Assembly (NCBI GenBank): GCA_025363775.1
Contig: JANYLG010000080.1
Span: forward strand, 1-40,317
Origin: Acidobacteriota bacterium
GTDB taxonomy: Bacteria; Acidobacteriota; Vicinamibacteria; Vicinamibacterales; Fen-181
DNA length: 40,317 bases
Reading direction: 5' to 3'
Shown here in pieces: positions 27,985-34,733 of the stretch (its first letter is position 1; each line of letters begins with the position of its first letter). The position numbers and the translations under genes are program-made. The notes beneath the pieces are model-generated. The model was given only the letters and a program-made list of their open reading frames with translations, had not been told where the DNA came from and did no database searches.

Positions 27985-27997
27985 ATGGCGGAGAGAA
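27985..27997. repeat. partial attachment repeat A (13 bp)
   Basis: ATGGCGGAGAGAA, identical to 38249-38261. It shares TGGCGGAGAGA with the 3' end of tRNA-Ser. It lies 66 bp left of the full 17-bp copy B, just as copy D lies 63-64 bp left of the tRNA copy. Confidence 0.6.
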
Positions 27998-28051
27998 TTG
28001 CGCTCTCGAAAAAATGCCAGCTAAGTGGTTGGAAAGAATGGACTTGTTAAG

Positions 28052-28068
28052 TGGCGGAGAGAGAGGGA
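28052..28068. other. attachment-site repeat B (tRNA-Ser 3' end, 17 bp)
   Basis: TGGCGGAGAGAGAGGGA, identical in sequence and orientation to 38313-38329, the terminal 17 bp of the tRNA-Ser(GGA) gene including encoded CCA. It is the left boundary of cassette 1. Confidence 0.8.
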
Positions 28069-28230
28069 GACGCGAAATCGCGATCCGGCAAGTTGTTGAA
28101 GGATCCACAGTTACACTGTAAGCCGAGAAGGCACAGTCATTTGCGATATTTCGCCGAGTTGCGTCTGCCGGCCGCGGCTTTCCGGAATTTACGTTGTCTC
28201 CCACAGCTTGGGCACACGTTTGGGCACACG
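28069..28230. repeat. cassette right-end repeat, copy 1
   Basis: About 162 bp following core B. It aligns without gaps to 33736-33897 at roughly 80% identity by eye. It ends in two GGGCACACG copies (28210-28218, 28222-28230), 12 bp apart and 142 bp from the core. The differences are spread over all three codon positions, so I treat it as non-coding end DNA with possible integrase arm sites. Confidence 0.75.
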
Positions 28231-28310
28231 GGGTCCGTTCGTCACAAGGAACCCCGGTCTCCCGCTTCAGGGCGTCGAGCGAGCGAAGGGGTCCTCTTCT
28301 CGCGACGTGG
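28231..28310. other. short spacer, no gene seen
   Basis: It lies between the repeat and the 3' end of the LolA-like gene. Nothing is recognised. Confidence 0.3.
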
Positions 28311-29147
28311 TCAACGGCTCGGTTTTGCGAAGTCGCGTAACCCAAGGGGCGGGTTGACCCGAACGCTGTTGATCCGCGTGATGGCATGCCGGCCGGGAGC
28401 CTGCTCATCCAGTCGGAATGGAAACAGCAGCGCACCCACCCTTCGGTAGTCTTCGAGCCTCTTCACAACGTTTACGACGCGTTCACCACCGGTCGCCTCG
28501 TACCTGCGGGACGTCGTGACCACCGCCAGGGGCATGTACCGGACGGCGTCGAACAGCACCTTGGGGCCATGGTCGGAGGGTCCAGCGAATTCGATCGTTG
28601 GCCCTTCGATGCCATCGATCTTCGTCACACCACGGTATTTCGGCTGCCAGCGAAGCCACGGTGGCGTTCTCAATAGGAAGGCCAGCGTGAGATACGCCGA
28701 ATTGAGCTCAGTGCTCCGGCGAGCCGTTGCATCAATATCCGGAGTGTCCGGCACGGGCGGACCACCGGTCTGCTGCTTCCAGAACGCGCGGCCATCCAGT
28801 GTGTGAATGAACCACTTGCGAGTGAATTGAAAGCGATCGGGCCAGCGCATCTTGAAGCCGAACGGCTCGGGAGCAGCGTCGTAGACGATGGCTCCTTTCG
28901 GCGCCGCGCCGGAGGATCCGCGTTCCTCTACACCCAGAATCTCGAGGGTGGTGACCGCGTCGAGAGCCTTGGAGCCACCCAGACTCGCACGCCCCAACTC
29001 GAGGACTCGTTCGGCGTCGCCCTCCGCGCTTCGCGCCTGGCGGGGCGATGAGGCGTCTGCCGACAGTGGTCGCGTCCACTCGACAGGCGAGAGCGCAGAA
29101 AGAGCCATCAGGGCAGTCGCCATAAGCAGACGATGGTGGAGTCGCAT
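28311..29147 (-). CDS. secreted LolA-like / outer-membrane lipoprotein-sorting-like protein
   Basis: 278 aa. ATG at 29147, 4 nt after the ADOP permease stop, opening a signal peptide (MRLHHRLLMATALMALSALS). The body is beta-rich with a pattern seen in LolA/LolB-fold periplasmic proteins: ILGVEERGS, PFGFKMRWPDRFQFTRKWFI, DGRAFWKQQ, IDGIEGPTIEF, and a closing LLFPFRLDEQAPGRHAITRI, NSVRVNPPL and DFAKPS. Such proteins carry hydrophobic ligands in a half-barrel. It is the third gene of the PadR-ADOP transcript, so it may be the periplasmic partner of that permease. Sequence is too divergent for a firm family name. Confidence 0.75.
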   Translation of the reverse strand: MRLHHRLLMATALMALSALSPVEWTRPLSADASSPRQARSAEGDAERVLELGRASLGGSKALDAVTTLEILGVEERGSSGAAPKGAIVYDAAPEPFGFKMRWPDRFQFTRKWFIHTLDGRAFWKQQTGGPPVPDTPDIDATARRSTELNSAYLTLAFLLRTPPWLRWQPKYRGVTKIDGIEGPTIEFAGPSDHGPKVLFDAVRYMPLAVVTTSRRYEATGGERVVNVVKRLEDYRRVGALLFPFRLDEQAPGRHAITRINSVRVNPPLGLRDFAKPSR

Positions 29148-29151
29148 GGGC

Positions 29152-31701
29152 CTACTCTTGACGCAGGGCCTGAGCCGGCTGGATGCGACCCGCCCGACGG
29201 GCTGGAAGCGCCGCAGCGCCGAGCGCAACGACTGCTGCAATCGCCGCAACGGAACTGGCCGTGACCCAATCTATGGTCTGCACGTTGAACAGGAGCTCGG
29301 GCATCAAGCGGGCGAAGACGCTGCCGGCGGCGAGGCCTGTCGCCACACCAGCGATCACGACCTTGAGGCTCAAGGCCGCGATACTGCGCTGGATGCCCTC
29401 AGGCGCTGCACCCAGCGCCATTCGGATCGCGTACTCGCGGGTTCGCTGACGAACCACAAACATCACACCGCCGTACAGCCCAACCGTCGCCAGGAGGATG
29501 CCCGTGGCCGCCAGGACGACGAGCAATTGCATCCGCATGCGGTAGGGAGCCGCAGCCCGTTCCGCGTCTGATGTCACATCCACCACATCAGGCGGCCGCG
29601 TGGTCCAAAATCGTCCAACGGTGTGGCGAACACGGCCCAGAAGGGCGCCGTCGGTTGCGTCAAGGCGCACGAGGAGCCAGGAAGGGGCGATCCACTGCGC
29701 GCTGGGGCAATAGACCAGCGGCTTTGGTGGCTCGTCGGGCCGCACCATTCTCATGTCGCCCGCAATGCCGACAACGGCGTACGGAAGCCCGTCGACCAGG
29801 ATCTCGCGACCGAGTAGCGAACCATCGGTGTCGAAGAGACGCGCCGCTGTCTCGTTCAGAATCGCCACGAGGCCAGCGCCCCGCGAGTCGCGGTCGTCGA
29901 ATTCACGGCCGGCGACGAGGCGGCCGCCCACGGTGGCGACGAACCCGGGAGACACGAAGGCCCGCGTGACGGCGACTGCGTCTTCCAGGCGCACGTCACG
30001 TCGCGAGGCCCGCGAGAGCACGGCCCCACGCGCGAAGGGTCGAAACATCGTTCCGGACGCAGAGCGCACTCCGGGCAGATCGCGGACGGCGGCCACCGTC
30101 TCTCGAAAGCGCTGGGAGATCGCGTCGGGCGACTCGTCCGTTCCTCGCGGGAGTGATACCGCCATCAGGCCTTCGGGGCGGAAACCCAGGTCGACACGAT
30201 CCACCTCCTGGTAGCTGCGGAAGGTCAGCCCCCCGAGATAGACGAGGGCACAGCTGACTGTCACTTGAGCAACCAGTAGCGTATTTCGCAGCCGAGCCGG
30301 GCTCGGCTGGGACCCGGTTCCACCCGGTCCCCTCAATGCTGCAACCGGGAAGGTCCGCCGAAGGACGTGCGCGGGTACCAGGGTGAATGCCAGGACGCCC
30401 AGGAGAGCGGCGGCGGACGCAAAAACGAGAACCCGCAGGTCGGCGGCCACGTGTTGTCCCCGGACCATCTCTATCGGCAGATAGCTCAGAACGGCCGTCA
30501 CCAGGGCAGGTGTTGCAAGCCAGGCGCAGAGTAGCGCCGCAGTCGCCAAGACCGCACCCTCGACCGCGCACTGCGCCAGCACCTGGCGACGCGACGCGCC
30601 CAGCGCCAAGCGGATGCCCAACTCCACATGCATGGAGGCCGCCCGGGTCAACTGCAGGAAAGCCACCTCAACCCATGTGAGAAACAGGACGAACGCCGCG
30701 CCGGCGGCGAACAGCGCGAGCGCGCGGGCAGAGTGTGGGCGCACCCAGTCGCGGAGCCGCATCGCGCGAACGTCGAAGCCGACCGTCTTCGTCAGCTCAC
30801 GTTCGGCCTCCAGAAGCGGGAGCCCTGGACGGAGACGTCCAACGGCCTGTAAGTAGCGGTAGGTCTCGTAGTCGGGCTTGGGAACCAGGACGGCGGCCGC
30901 CCAGACATTCGTGCCCGACGGGAAGTCGACGCCTCGCTTCATGACACCGACGACAAGGAGTCGCCGGGTGCCGATCGTGACACCGCGGCCGATGATGGTG
31001 ACGTCGCCGCCGAACCGCGACTGCCAGAGGTCGTACCCGATGACCACGTTTCGAGGCTCAGCAGGTGTCGAGTCTGCATCGGTCAGCGTCCGGCCCAGGA
31101 CAGGGGCCTCGCGCAGCACATCGAACAAACTCGGCGTGACATCCGTGCCGACCAATCCGGTCTCGTCGGGGCTTTCCGACGTGGACCATGGGGACATGAC
31201 CGCTACCGCAGCGAGGGCGTGGTTATCGCGCACATCGAAGTACTGGCGCGGCGAGACCGGCAGAAGTGGGACCTCCGATCGCGTCGGTCGTCCGCCGAAG
31301 GCGATCAGCTCATCCGACTTCGAAAACGGCAGTGGCTTGAAGACCACAGCGTCAAGGACTGAGAAGACTGCGGCGGTGACCGCAACGCCGAGCGCGACCA
31401 GGAAGATGATGCACGTTGAGATGGCCGGCTGCCGCCGGACCCGTCGGACGGCCAGGTGGACATCGCGAGACAGGGTGTCGAGCCACAACGTCCGGACTCC
31501 GCGGACTGACTCCGTGGTCTGCGTCATCCCCCCCAAGTCCCGCAACGCCACACGCCGAGCCTCGGCGGGCGACATCCCGGCGGCGGTGTTTGCACGAGTC
31601 TCCATGTCAACGTGGAAACGTAATTCTTCGACGAGTTCGCGCTCGGCGCGATGGCGAGTGACTAAGCCTCGAAGTGTGGCCAAGAACCGGCCGAACATCA
31701 T
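29152..31701 (-). CDS. ADOP-type ABC permease (MacB-PCD/FtsX duplicated) 1
   Basis: 849 aa, inner membrane. Acidobacterial duplicated orphan permease: a cytoplasmic N-terminal segment (residues 1-80) with ELRFHVDMETRANTAAGMSP, AEARRVALRDLGG and TESVRG, then two copies of TM-periplasmic MacB-PCD domain-FtsX helices. LGIRLALGASRRQV and YAIRMALGAAPEG close the first and second FtsX halves; the end is PARRAGRIQPAQALRQE. No ATPase gene is adjacent, as usual for ADOPs; the function is unknown. ATG at 31701 has GGAG 5 nt upstream; a GTG at 31725 overlapping padR is the alternative. It lies between PadR and a LolA-like protein in one operon and inside a cassette bounded by tRNA-Ser repeats. Confidence 0.9.
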   Translation of the reverse strand: MMFGRFLATLRGLVTRHRAERELVEELRFHVDMETRANTAAGMSPAEARRVALRDLGGMTQTTESVRGVRTLWLDTLSRDVHLAVRRVRRQPAISTCIIFLVALGVAVTAAVFSVLDAVVFKPLPFSKSDELIAFGGRPTRSEVPLLPVSPRQYFDVRDNHALAAVAVMSPWSTSESPDETGLVGTDVTPSLFDVLREAPVLGRTLTDADSTPAEPRNVVIGYDLWQSRFGGDVTIIGRGVTIGTRRLLVVGVMKRGVDFPSGTNVWAAAVLVPKPDYETYRYLQAVGRLRPGLPLLEAERELTKTVGFDVRAMRLRDWVRPHSARALALFAAGAAFVLFLTWVEVAFLQLTRAASMHVELGIRLALGASRRQVLAQCAVEGAVLATAALLCAWLATPALVTAVLSYLPIEMVRGQHVAADLRVLVFASAAALLGVLAFTLVPAHVLRRTFPVAALRGPGGTGSQPSPARLRNTLLVAQVTVSCALVYLGGLTFRSYQEVDRVDLGFRPEGLMAVSLPRGTDESPDAISQRFRETVAAVRDLPGVRSASGTMFRPFARGAVLSRASRRDVRLEDAVAVTRAFVSPGFVATVGGRLVAGREFDDRDSRGAGLVAILNETAARLFDTDGSLLGREILVDGLPYAVVGIAGDMRMVRPDEPPKPLVYCPSAQWIAPSWLLVRLDATDGALLGRVRHTVGRFWTTRPPDVVDVTSDAERAAAPYRMRMQLLVVLAATGILLATVGLYGGVMFVVRQRTREYAIRMALGAAPEGIQRSIAALSLKVVIAGVATGLAAGSVFARLMPELLFNVQTIDWVTASSVAAIAAVVALGAAALPARRAGRIQPAQALRQE

Positions 31702-31717
31702 GTATCTCCGACGGTAG

Positions 31718-32044
31718 TCAGGCACCTTGCAGGATGCGTTTCATCGACACGACGAACTGTTCCCAGTTCTCCGTTTCTGCTTCCAGATGGCGTCGGCCCG
31801 CGGCAGTGAGCTTGTACACCCGGGCCTTTCGGTTGTTCTCGGACGGCGTCATCTCCGAGACCACGTATCCGCCCAGTTCAAGTCGGTGGAGGGACGGGTA
31901 GAGCGACCCCTGGCTGGCGGTCAAGCCGTCCTTCGACATCTGACGAATGCGGTTGGAGATCCCCCAGCCGTGGTTCGGGCCGAGCGCGAGAATTCGCAAG
32001 ACGAGGAGGTCGAGCGTGCCTTGGAGGAGATCAGTCTTAGCCAT
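31718..32044 (-). CDS. PadR-family transcriptional regulator 1
   Basis: 108 aa. Winged-helix PadR: MAKTDLLQGTLDLLVLRILA, LGPNHGWGISNRI, SQGSLYPSLHRLE as the recognition helix, and SENNRKARVYKLTAAGRRHL as the wing. It lacks a long C-terminal domain, as PadR proteins paired with ADOPs usually do. ATG at 32044, since a 32-codon upstream extension lies in promoter DNA. Start context AGAGGACTGC gives a Shine-Dalgarno inside a palindrome that is the presumed operator. It is roughly 70% identical to the second PadR at 37381-37707. Likely autorepressor of the PadR-ADOP-LolA-like operon. Confidence 0.93.
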   Translation of the reverse strand: MAKTDLLQGTLDLLVLRILALGPNHGWGISNRIRQMSKDGLTASQGSLYPSLHRLELGGYVVSEMTPSENNRKARVYKLTAAGRRHLEAETENWEQFVVSMKRILQGA

Positions 32045-32046
32045 GC

Positions 32047-32098
32047 AGTCCTCTCGAATGACGAGAGGACTATACGCGTGAGGCGAGTGGGTCGTCAA
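32047..32098 (-). promoter_or_regulatory. padR1 promoter with 10-bp palindromic operator
   Basis: On the minus strand TTGACG (32093-32098), an 18-bp spacer and TATAGT (32069-32074). Immediately downstream AGTCCTCTCG and CGAGAGGACT (32047-32056, 32062-32071; loop of 5) form a perfect inverted repeat overlapping both the -10 end and the Shine-Dalgarno. The same arrangement, less symmetric, precedes padR2. Confidence 0.75.
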
Positions 32099-32177
32099 GG
32101 CCGCCGAAATGCCCTGCGCGGCTAGTCTTCCGCCGCTCAATCAGCAGACGGTGGTGGGAGATCAGCAGCGCGCCTGG

Positions 32178-33530
32178 TCACTCCGAACCATAGTAGCGCC
32201 GCCTCGGGTCTTGCGGACCCGTTCCAATCTCCCGGACCAGCCCTCGGTCTACCAGTCGGGCGAGTCGCGTGCGCGTGGCGCGTGAACTCAGGCCAATCGC
32301 TCTCGCAATCTCGCTTGTGAGCAGCCCGGCGGCGCCAGAGATACAGGCGAGGATGGCCTCGTCGGTCTTGTCACGAACAGGCCGAACGCCACGCTCGGTC
32401 GAGATGGTGACGCGGAATCTGGTCGCCAGTTCCTCGAAAACCGGCGCCGCCAGTCCGGCGTCACGACAGGCGGCGGCCATACGCTGGATGCCGCTGCCCC
32501 ACTGCTCGATCAGGCCGAGTGCGTGGAAGACCCGGCCGATGACCCGGTTGCGCAACTTCGAGACGCCCTGCGGCAGGTCTTCAATCGTGAGGCCGAACGG
32601 CAGAAGCCCCGGATTCTCGACTTCGAGCCGGTTGTCGAACATGGCGACGCGAATGGGTGCACCTCGCTGAGCGTAGTCGGCATGAACGACCGCGTTGATG
32701 ACCGCTTCGCGCACCGCGGCCGGTGGAACGCTCCATCGTTCGACCCGACGCACGGCGCCGATCTCGGCGCCGTGCACGGAGTGCTTGGTGACGAAGGCTA
32801 TCGCCTCCTCGACCGCGCGCACCGGCAGCGCGTGAATCTCGACGTGGTCGATGATCCGGCTCTTGTTCTCGCCCGCGAATCGACCGGCTTGTATCCACGC
32901 GTCTGGAAAATCCCGTTCACGGTTCTTGCCGAAGAGGAGGACACCACCGATCGTCGGCACCAACCGGCTCTGGTGGACGGTGAGCAACCGAAGCGTCTCG
33001 AGGTCACGGCGGGACAGCGTGCGGACCGGTGCGAAGCACTCGGAAGCGGCTCGGAAGTCCAGGGCTTCTGAGTCGAGTCCGGGCATTGGCTGTTCGTCGA
33101 ACGCCTCGCCACGGGTGAATCGACGAAGCTCGTCAATTAGGTCAGCATCCGCGCGCCGGTTGGTAGAACCGACCCGGACATAGACGCCTGACGTCTCTCC
33201 CTCCCGCTTCAGGTAGTGCGGCCGGCTTGCGCTCGGAAACACGTTCACAGCAACAACTTGGGTGCGGCGCCAGGGGAGAATCTCAATCTCCGGCACCAAG
33301 CGTGGGGCAATCAAGTCGCTGATCAAGTTCGCGAGCCGCTCTTCGAGGTCAAGCGGCTCCCTGACGCCGCGAACATGGTGAGTCCGGTCTTCCACGCCGA
33401 CGAGGAGGATCCCGCCGGCGGTGTTGGCAAACGCCACGATGGTCTTCAGCACGCCGTCCGGCGCGGACAGTTCGCGCTTGAACTCGAGAGTCTTGCCCTC
33501 GGGGCGCCTCAGGATCTCGACGAGGTCCAT
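32178..33530 (-). CDS. AlbA_2 / RecG-like HATPase_c_4 domain protein with C-terminal wHTH
   Basis: 450 aa. N-terminal AlbA_2 (Schlafen-like) domain at about residues 1-130 (EGKTLEFKREL, KTIVAFANTAGGILLVGVED, LIAPRLVPEIE, YVRVGSTNRRAD). In the C-terminal half it has the HATPase_c_4-type block: VPPAAVREAVINAVVHADYA, NRLEVENPGLLPFGLT, then KLRNRVIGRVFHALGLIEQW and GSGIQRM. A winged helix closes the protein (LTSEIARAIGLSSRATRTRL). The family is annotated as a transcriptional regulator or putative DNA-binding protein; some relatives sit in defence islands. ATG at 33530 is chosen because the AlbA_2 domain begins there; a TTG 13 codons earlier is possible. It is transcribed alone inside cassette 1. 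Confidence 0.88.
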   Translation of the reverse strand: MDLVEILRRPEGKTLEFKRELSAPDGVLKTIVAFANTAGGILLVGVEDRTHHVRGVREPLDLEERLANLISDLIAPRLVPEIEILPWRRTQVVAVNVFPSASRPHYLKREGETSGVYVRVGSTNRRADADLIDELRRFTRGEAFDEQPMPGLDSEALDFRAASECFAPVRTLSRRDLETLRLLTVHQSRLVPTIGGVLLFGKNRERDFPDAWIQAGRFAGENKSRIIDHVEIHALPVRAVEEAIAFVTKHSVHGAEIGAVRRVERWSVPPAAVREAVINAVVHADYAQRGAPIRVAMFDNRLEVENPGLLPFGLTIEDLPQGVSKLRNRVIGRVFHALGLIEQWGSGIQRMAAACRDAGLAAPVFEELATRFRVTISTERGVRPVRDKTDEAILACISGAAGLLTSEIARAIGLSSRATRTRLARLVDRGLVREIGTGPQDPRRRYYGSE

Positions 33531-33639
33531 TTGCTCGGAAGTGTACTCAGAAGCGCTCGGGTGCGTCAACGTTCAGAGTTGCCCACCGCACCGCGGGACG
33601 ACGACGGGAACTCGTCCGAGGTGGCTGCGAGACGCGTCA

Positions 33640-33678
33640 GGGCACACGCCTGGGCACACGGGCGAGATTTCGCGAAAT
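33640..33678. repeat. left-end element of cassette 1: GGGCACACG pair and palindrome
   Basis: GGGCACACG at 33640-33648 and 33652-33660 (12-bp period), then the perfect palindrome ATTTCGCGAAAT (33667-33678). The pair ends 58 bp left of core C. A matching repeat triplet lies about 60 bp left of partial core D. Confidence 0.6.
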
Positions 33679-33718
33679 TAGCACTTTAGAATCAGTGATT
33701 TAGCTGAGCGTTCGTGAA

Positions 33719-33735
33719 TGGCGGAGAGAGAGGGA
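33719..33735. other. attachment-site repeat C (tRNA-Ser 3' end, 17 bp)
   Basis: TGGCGGAGAGAGAGGGA, identical to cores B and E. It is the junction between cassette 1 (left) and cassette 2 (right). Confidence 0.8.
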
Positions 33736-33897
33736 GACGCGAGAGGGCGTTCCGGCAACTTGTTGAAGGACCAGAAGTTACGCTGTAAGCCCAGAGGGCG
33801 CAGCCATTTGCGGTGTTTCGCCCAGTTGCGTCTGGCGGCTGCTACTTTCCGGAACTTGCGTTGTCTCCCACGGCCAAGACACACGGATGGGCACACG
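33736..33897. repeat. cassette right-end repeat, copy 2
   Basis: Ungapped homolog of 28069-28230. It ends in AGACACACG (33877-33885) and GGGCACACG (33889-33897), again 12 bp apart and starting 142 bp from the core. No gene is supported between 33531 and 33992. Confidence 0.75.
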
Positions 33898-33960
33898 CCG
33901 ACGGTGATCAGGACAATCGGCGTCACGAGGGGATGGTTCTTGATCTTCACCCGCGCGCAT

Positions 33961-33978
33961 GGTTAACTGAAGTTAACC
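33961..33978. promoter_or_regulatory. toxin-antitoxin operator palindrome
   Basis: GGTTAACT-GA-AGTTAACC, a perfect 8-bp inverted repeat ending 14 bp before the antitoxin ATG. It is placed as expected for autorepression by the antitoxin or toxin-antitoxin complex. Confidence 0.65.
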
Positions 33979-33992
33979 TTCGGTACCATCTT

Positions 33993-34241
33993 ATGAGCAT
34001 TTCGATCAACGCCAAGCGCCTGCGAGCGTCGCTGCCAGACGTGGTGGAGCGCGTGCGGAAAGGTGCGCGCTTCACCGTGATCTATCGAAGCCGCCCGGCG
34101 TTCGAGATCATCCCGGTGAGCGAGCCAGGCGAACCGGCGCTTCCTCTGGCTGACGACCCGCTGTATCGCGCCGAATCGGTGGGCCGTTCCCGTGACGGGC
34201 GGACTGCCGCTGACCACGACACCCTGCTCTACGACCGATGA
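33993..34241 (+). CDS. Phd/YefM-type antitoxin
   Basis: 82 aa. It resembles Phd/YefM antitoxins: ISINAKRLRASLPDVVERVR, KGARFTVIYRSRPAFEIIPV as the DNA-binding beta/alpha part, followed by an acidic, flexible C-terminal tail that would wrap the toxin. The ATG at 33993 is chosen because the family fold starts there and the operator palindrome lies directly upstream; no clear Shine-Dalgarno is seen. The stop overlaps the toxin ATG by 4 nt (ATGA), the classic antitoxin-first order. It probably stabilises cassette 2. Confidence 0.85.
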   Translation: MSISINAKRLRASLPDVVERVRKGARFTVIYRSRPAFEIIPVSEPGEPALPLADDPLYRAESVGRSRDGRTAADHDTLLYDR

Positions 34242-34690
34242 AGGTCCTCTTTGTCGACACGGCCGGCTGGGTCGCGTGCGCCGATGGCGCGGACCCAGCA
34301 CATGAGGCGTCGCGCGCGGCCAGGGACGCGGCGCTCGAAGCCGGCCAGACGCTGGTCACCACGGACTACGTCGTCGATGAGACGCTGACGCTGATCCGGT
34401 TCCGACTCGGCCTCGACGCTGCCCGCAAATGGTGGGAACAGGTCGACCGCAGCCCTCGGCTGCGCTGGGAGCAAATCGACGGCGGGCGCTTCGACAAGGC
34501 GCGGGAGCTCTTCTTCGAGTACCGCGACAAGGACTTCTCGTTCACCGACTGCACGAGTTTCGTCGTAATGCGCGAGCTCCGGCTGACCGACGCGCTTTCA
34601 ACAGACCGACACTTCCGCCAGATGGGTTTTCAGATCCTACCGGGCGCACGTCGTCGGGTCTCCCGCGGGGCACGGAGTCATCTGCTCTGA
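34238..34690 (+). CDS. vapC: PIN-domain toxin (VapC-like ribonuclease)
   Basis: 150 aa. PIN-domain RNase with the four acidic metal-binding positions visible: Asp7 (LFVDTAGW), Glu48 (TTDYVVDETLTLI), Asp104 (DFSFTDCTSF) and Asp123 (ALSTDRHF). VapC toxins usually cleave tRNA or rRNA when free of antitoxin. It is translationally coupled to the Phd-like antitoxin (ATGA). The C-terminus is about 15 residues longer than the PIN core and basic. It is convergent with the second ADOP permease gene, 43 bp away. Confidence 0.92.
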   Translation: MKVLFVDTAGWVACADGADPAHEASRAARDAALEAGQTLVTTDYVVDETLTLIRFRLGLDAARKWWEQVDRSPRLRWEQIDGGRFDKARELFFEYRDKDFSFTDCTSFVVMRELRLTDALSTDRHFRQMGFQILPGARRRVSRGARSHLL

Positions 34691-34733
34691 AGGGCTGGAC
34701 GTGTCAGGTGGCCGCAGGGGACCTCCAATCCTA

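Noticed and set aside
28051-28449. Plus-strand frame beginning M/V-AEREGDA at 28051 and its homolog at 33718, which look like paralogous small proteins
   Set aside because: The two copies differ about equally at all three codon positions, so there is no sign of protein-level selection. The shared DNA starts exactly at the tRNA-derived core and ends in the GGGCACACG repeats, which fits element-end DNA.
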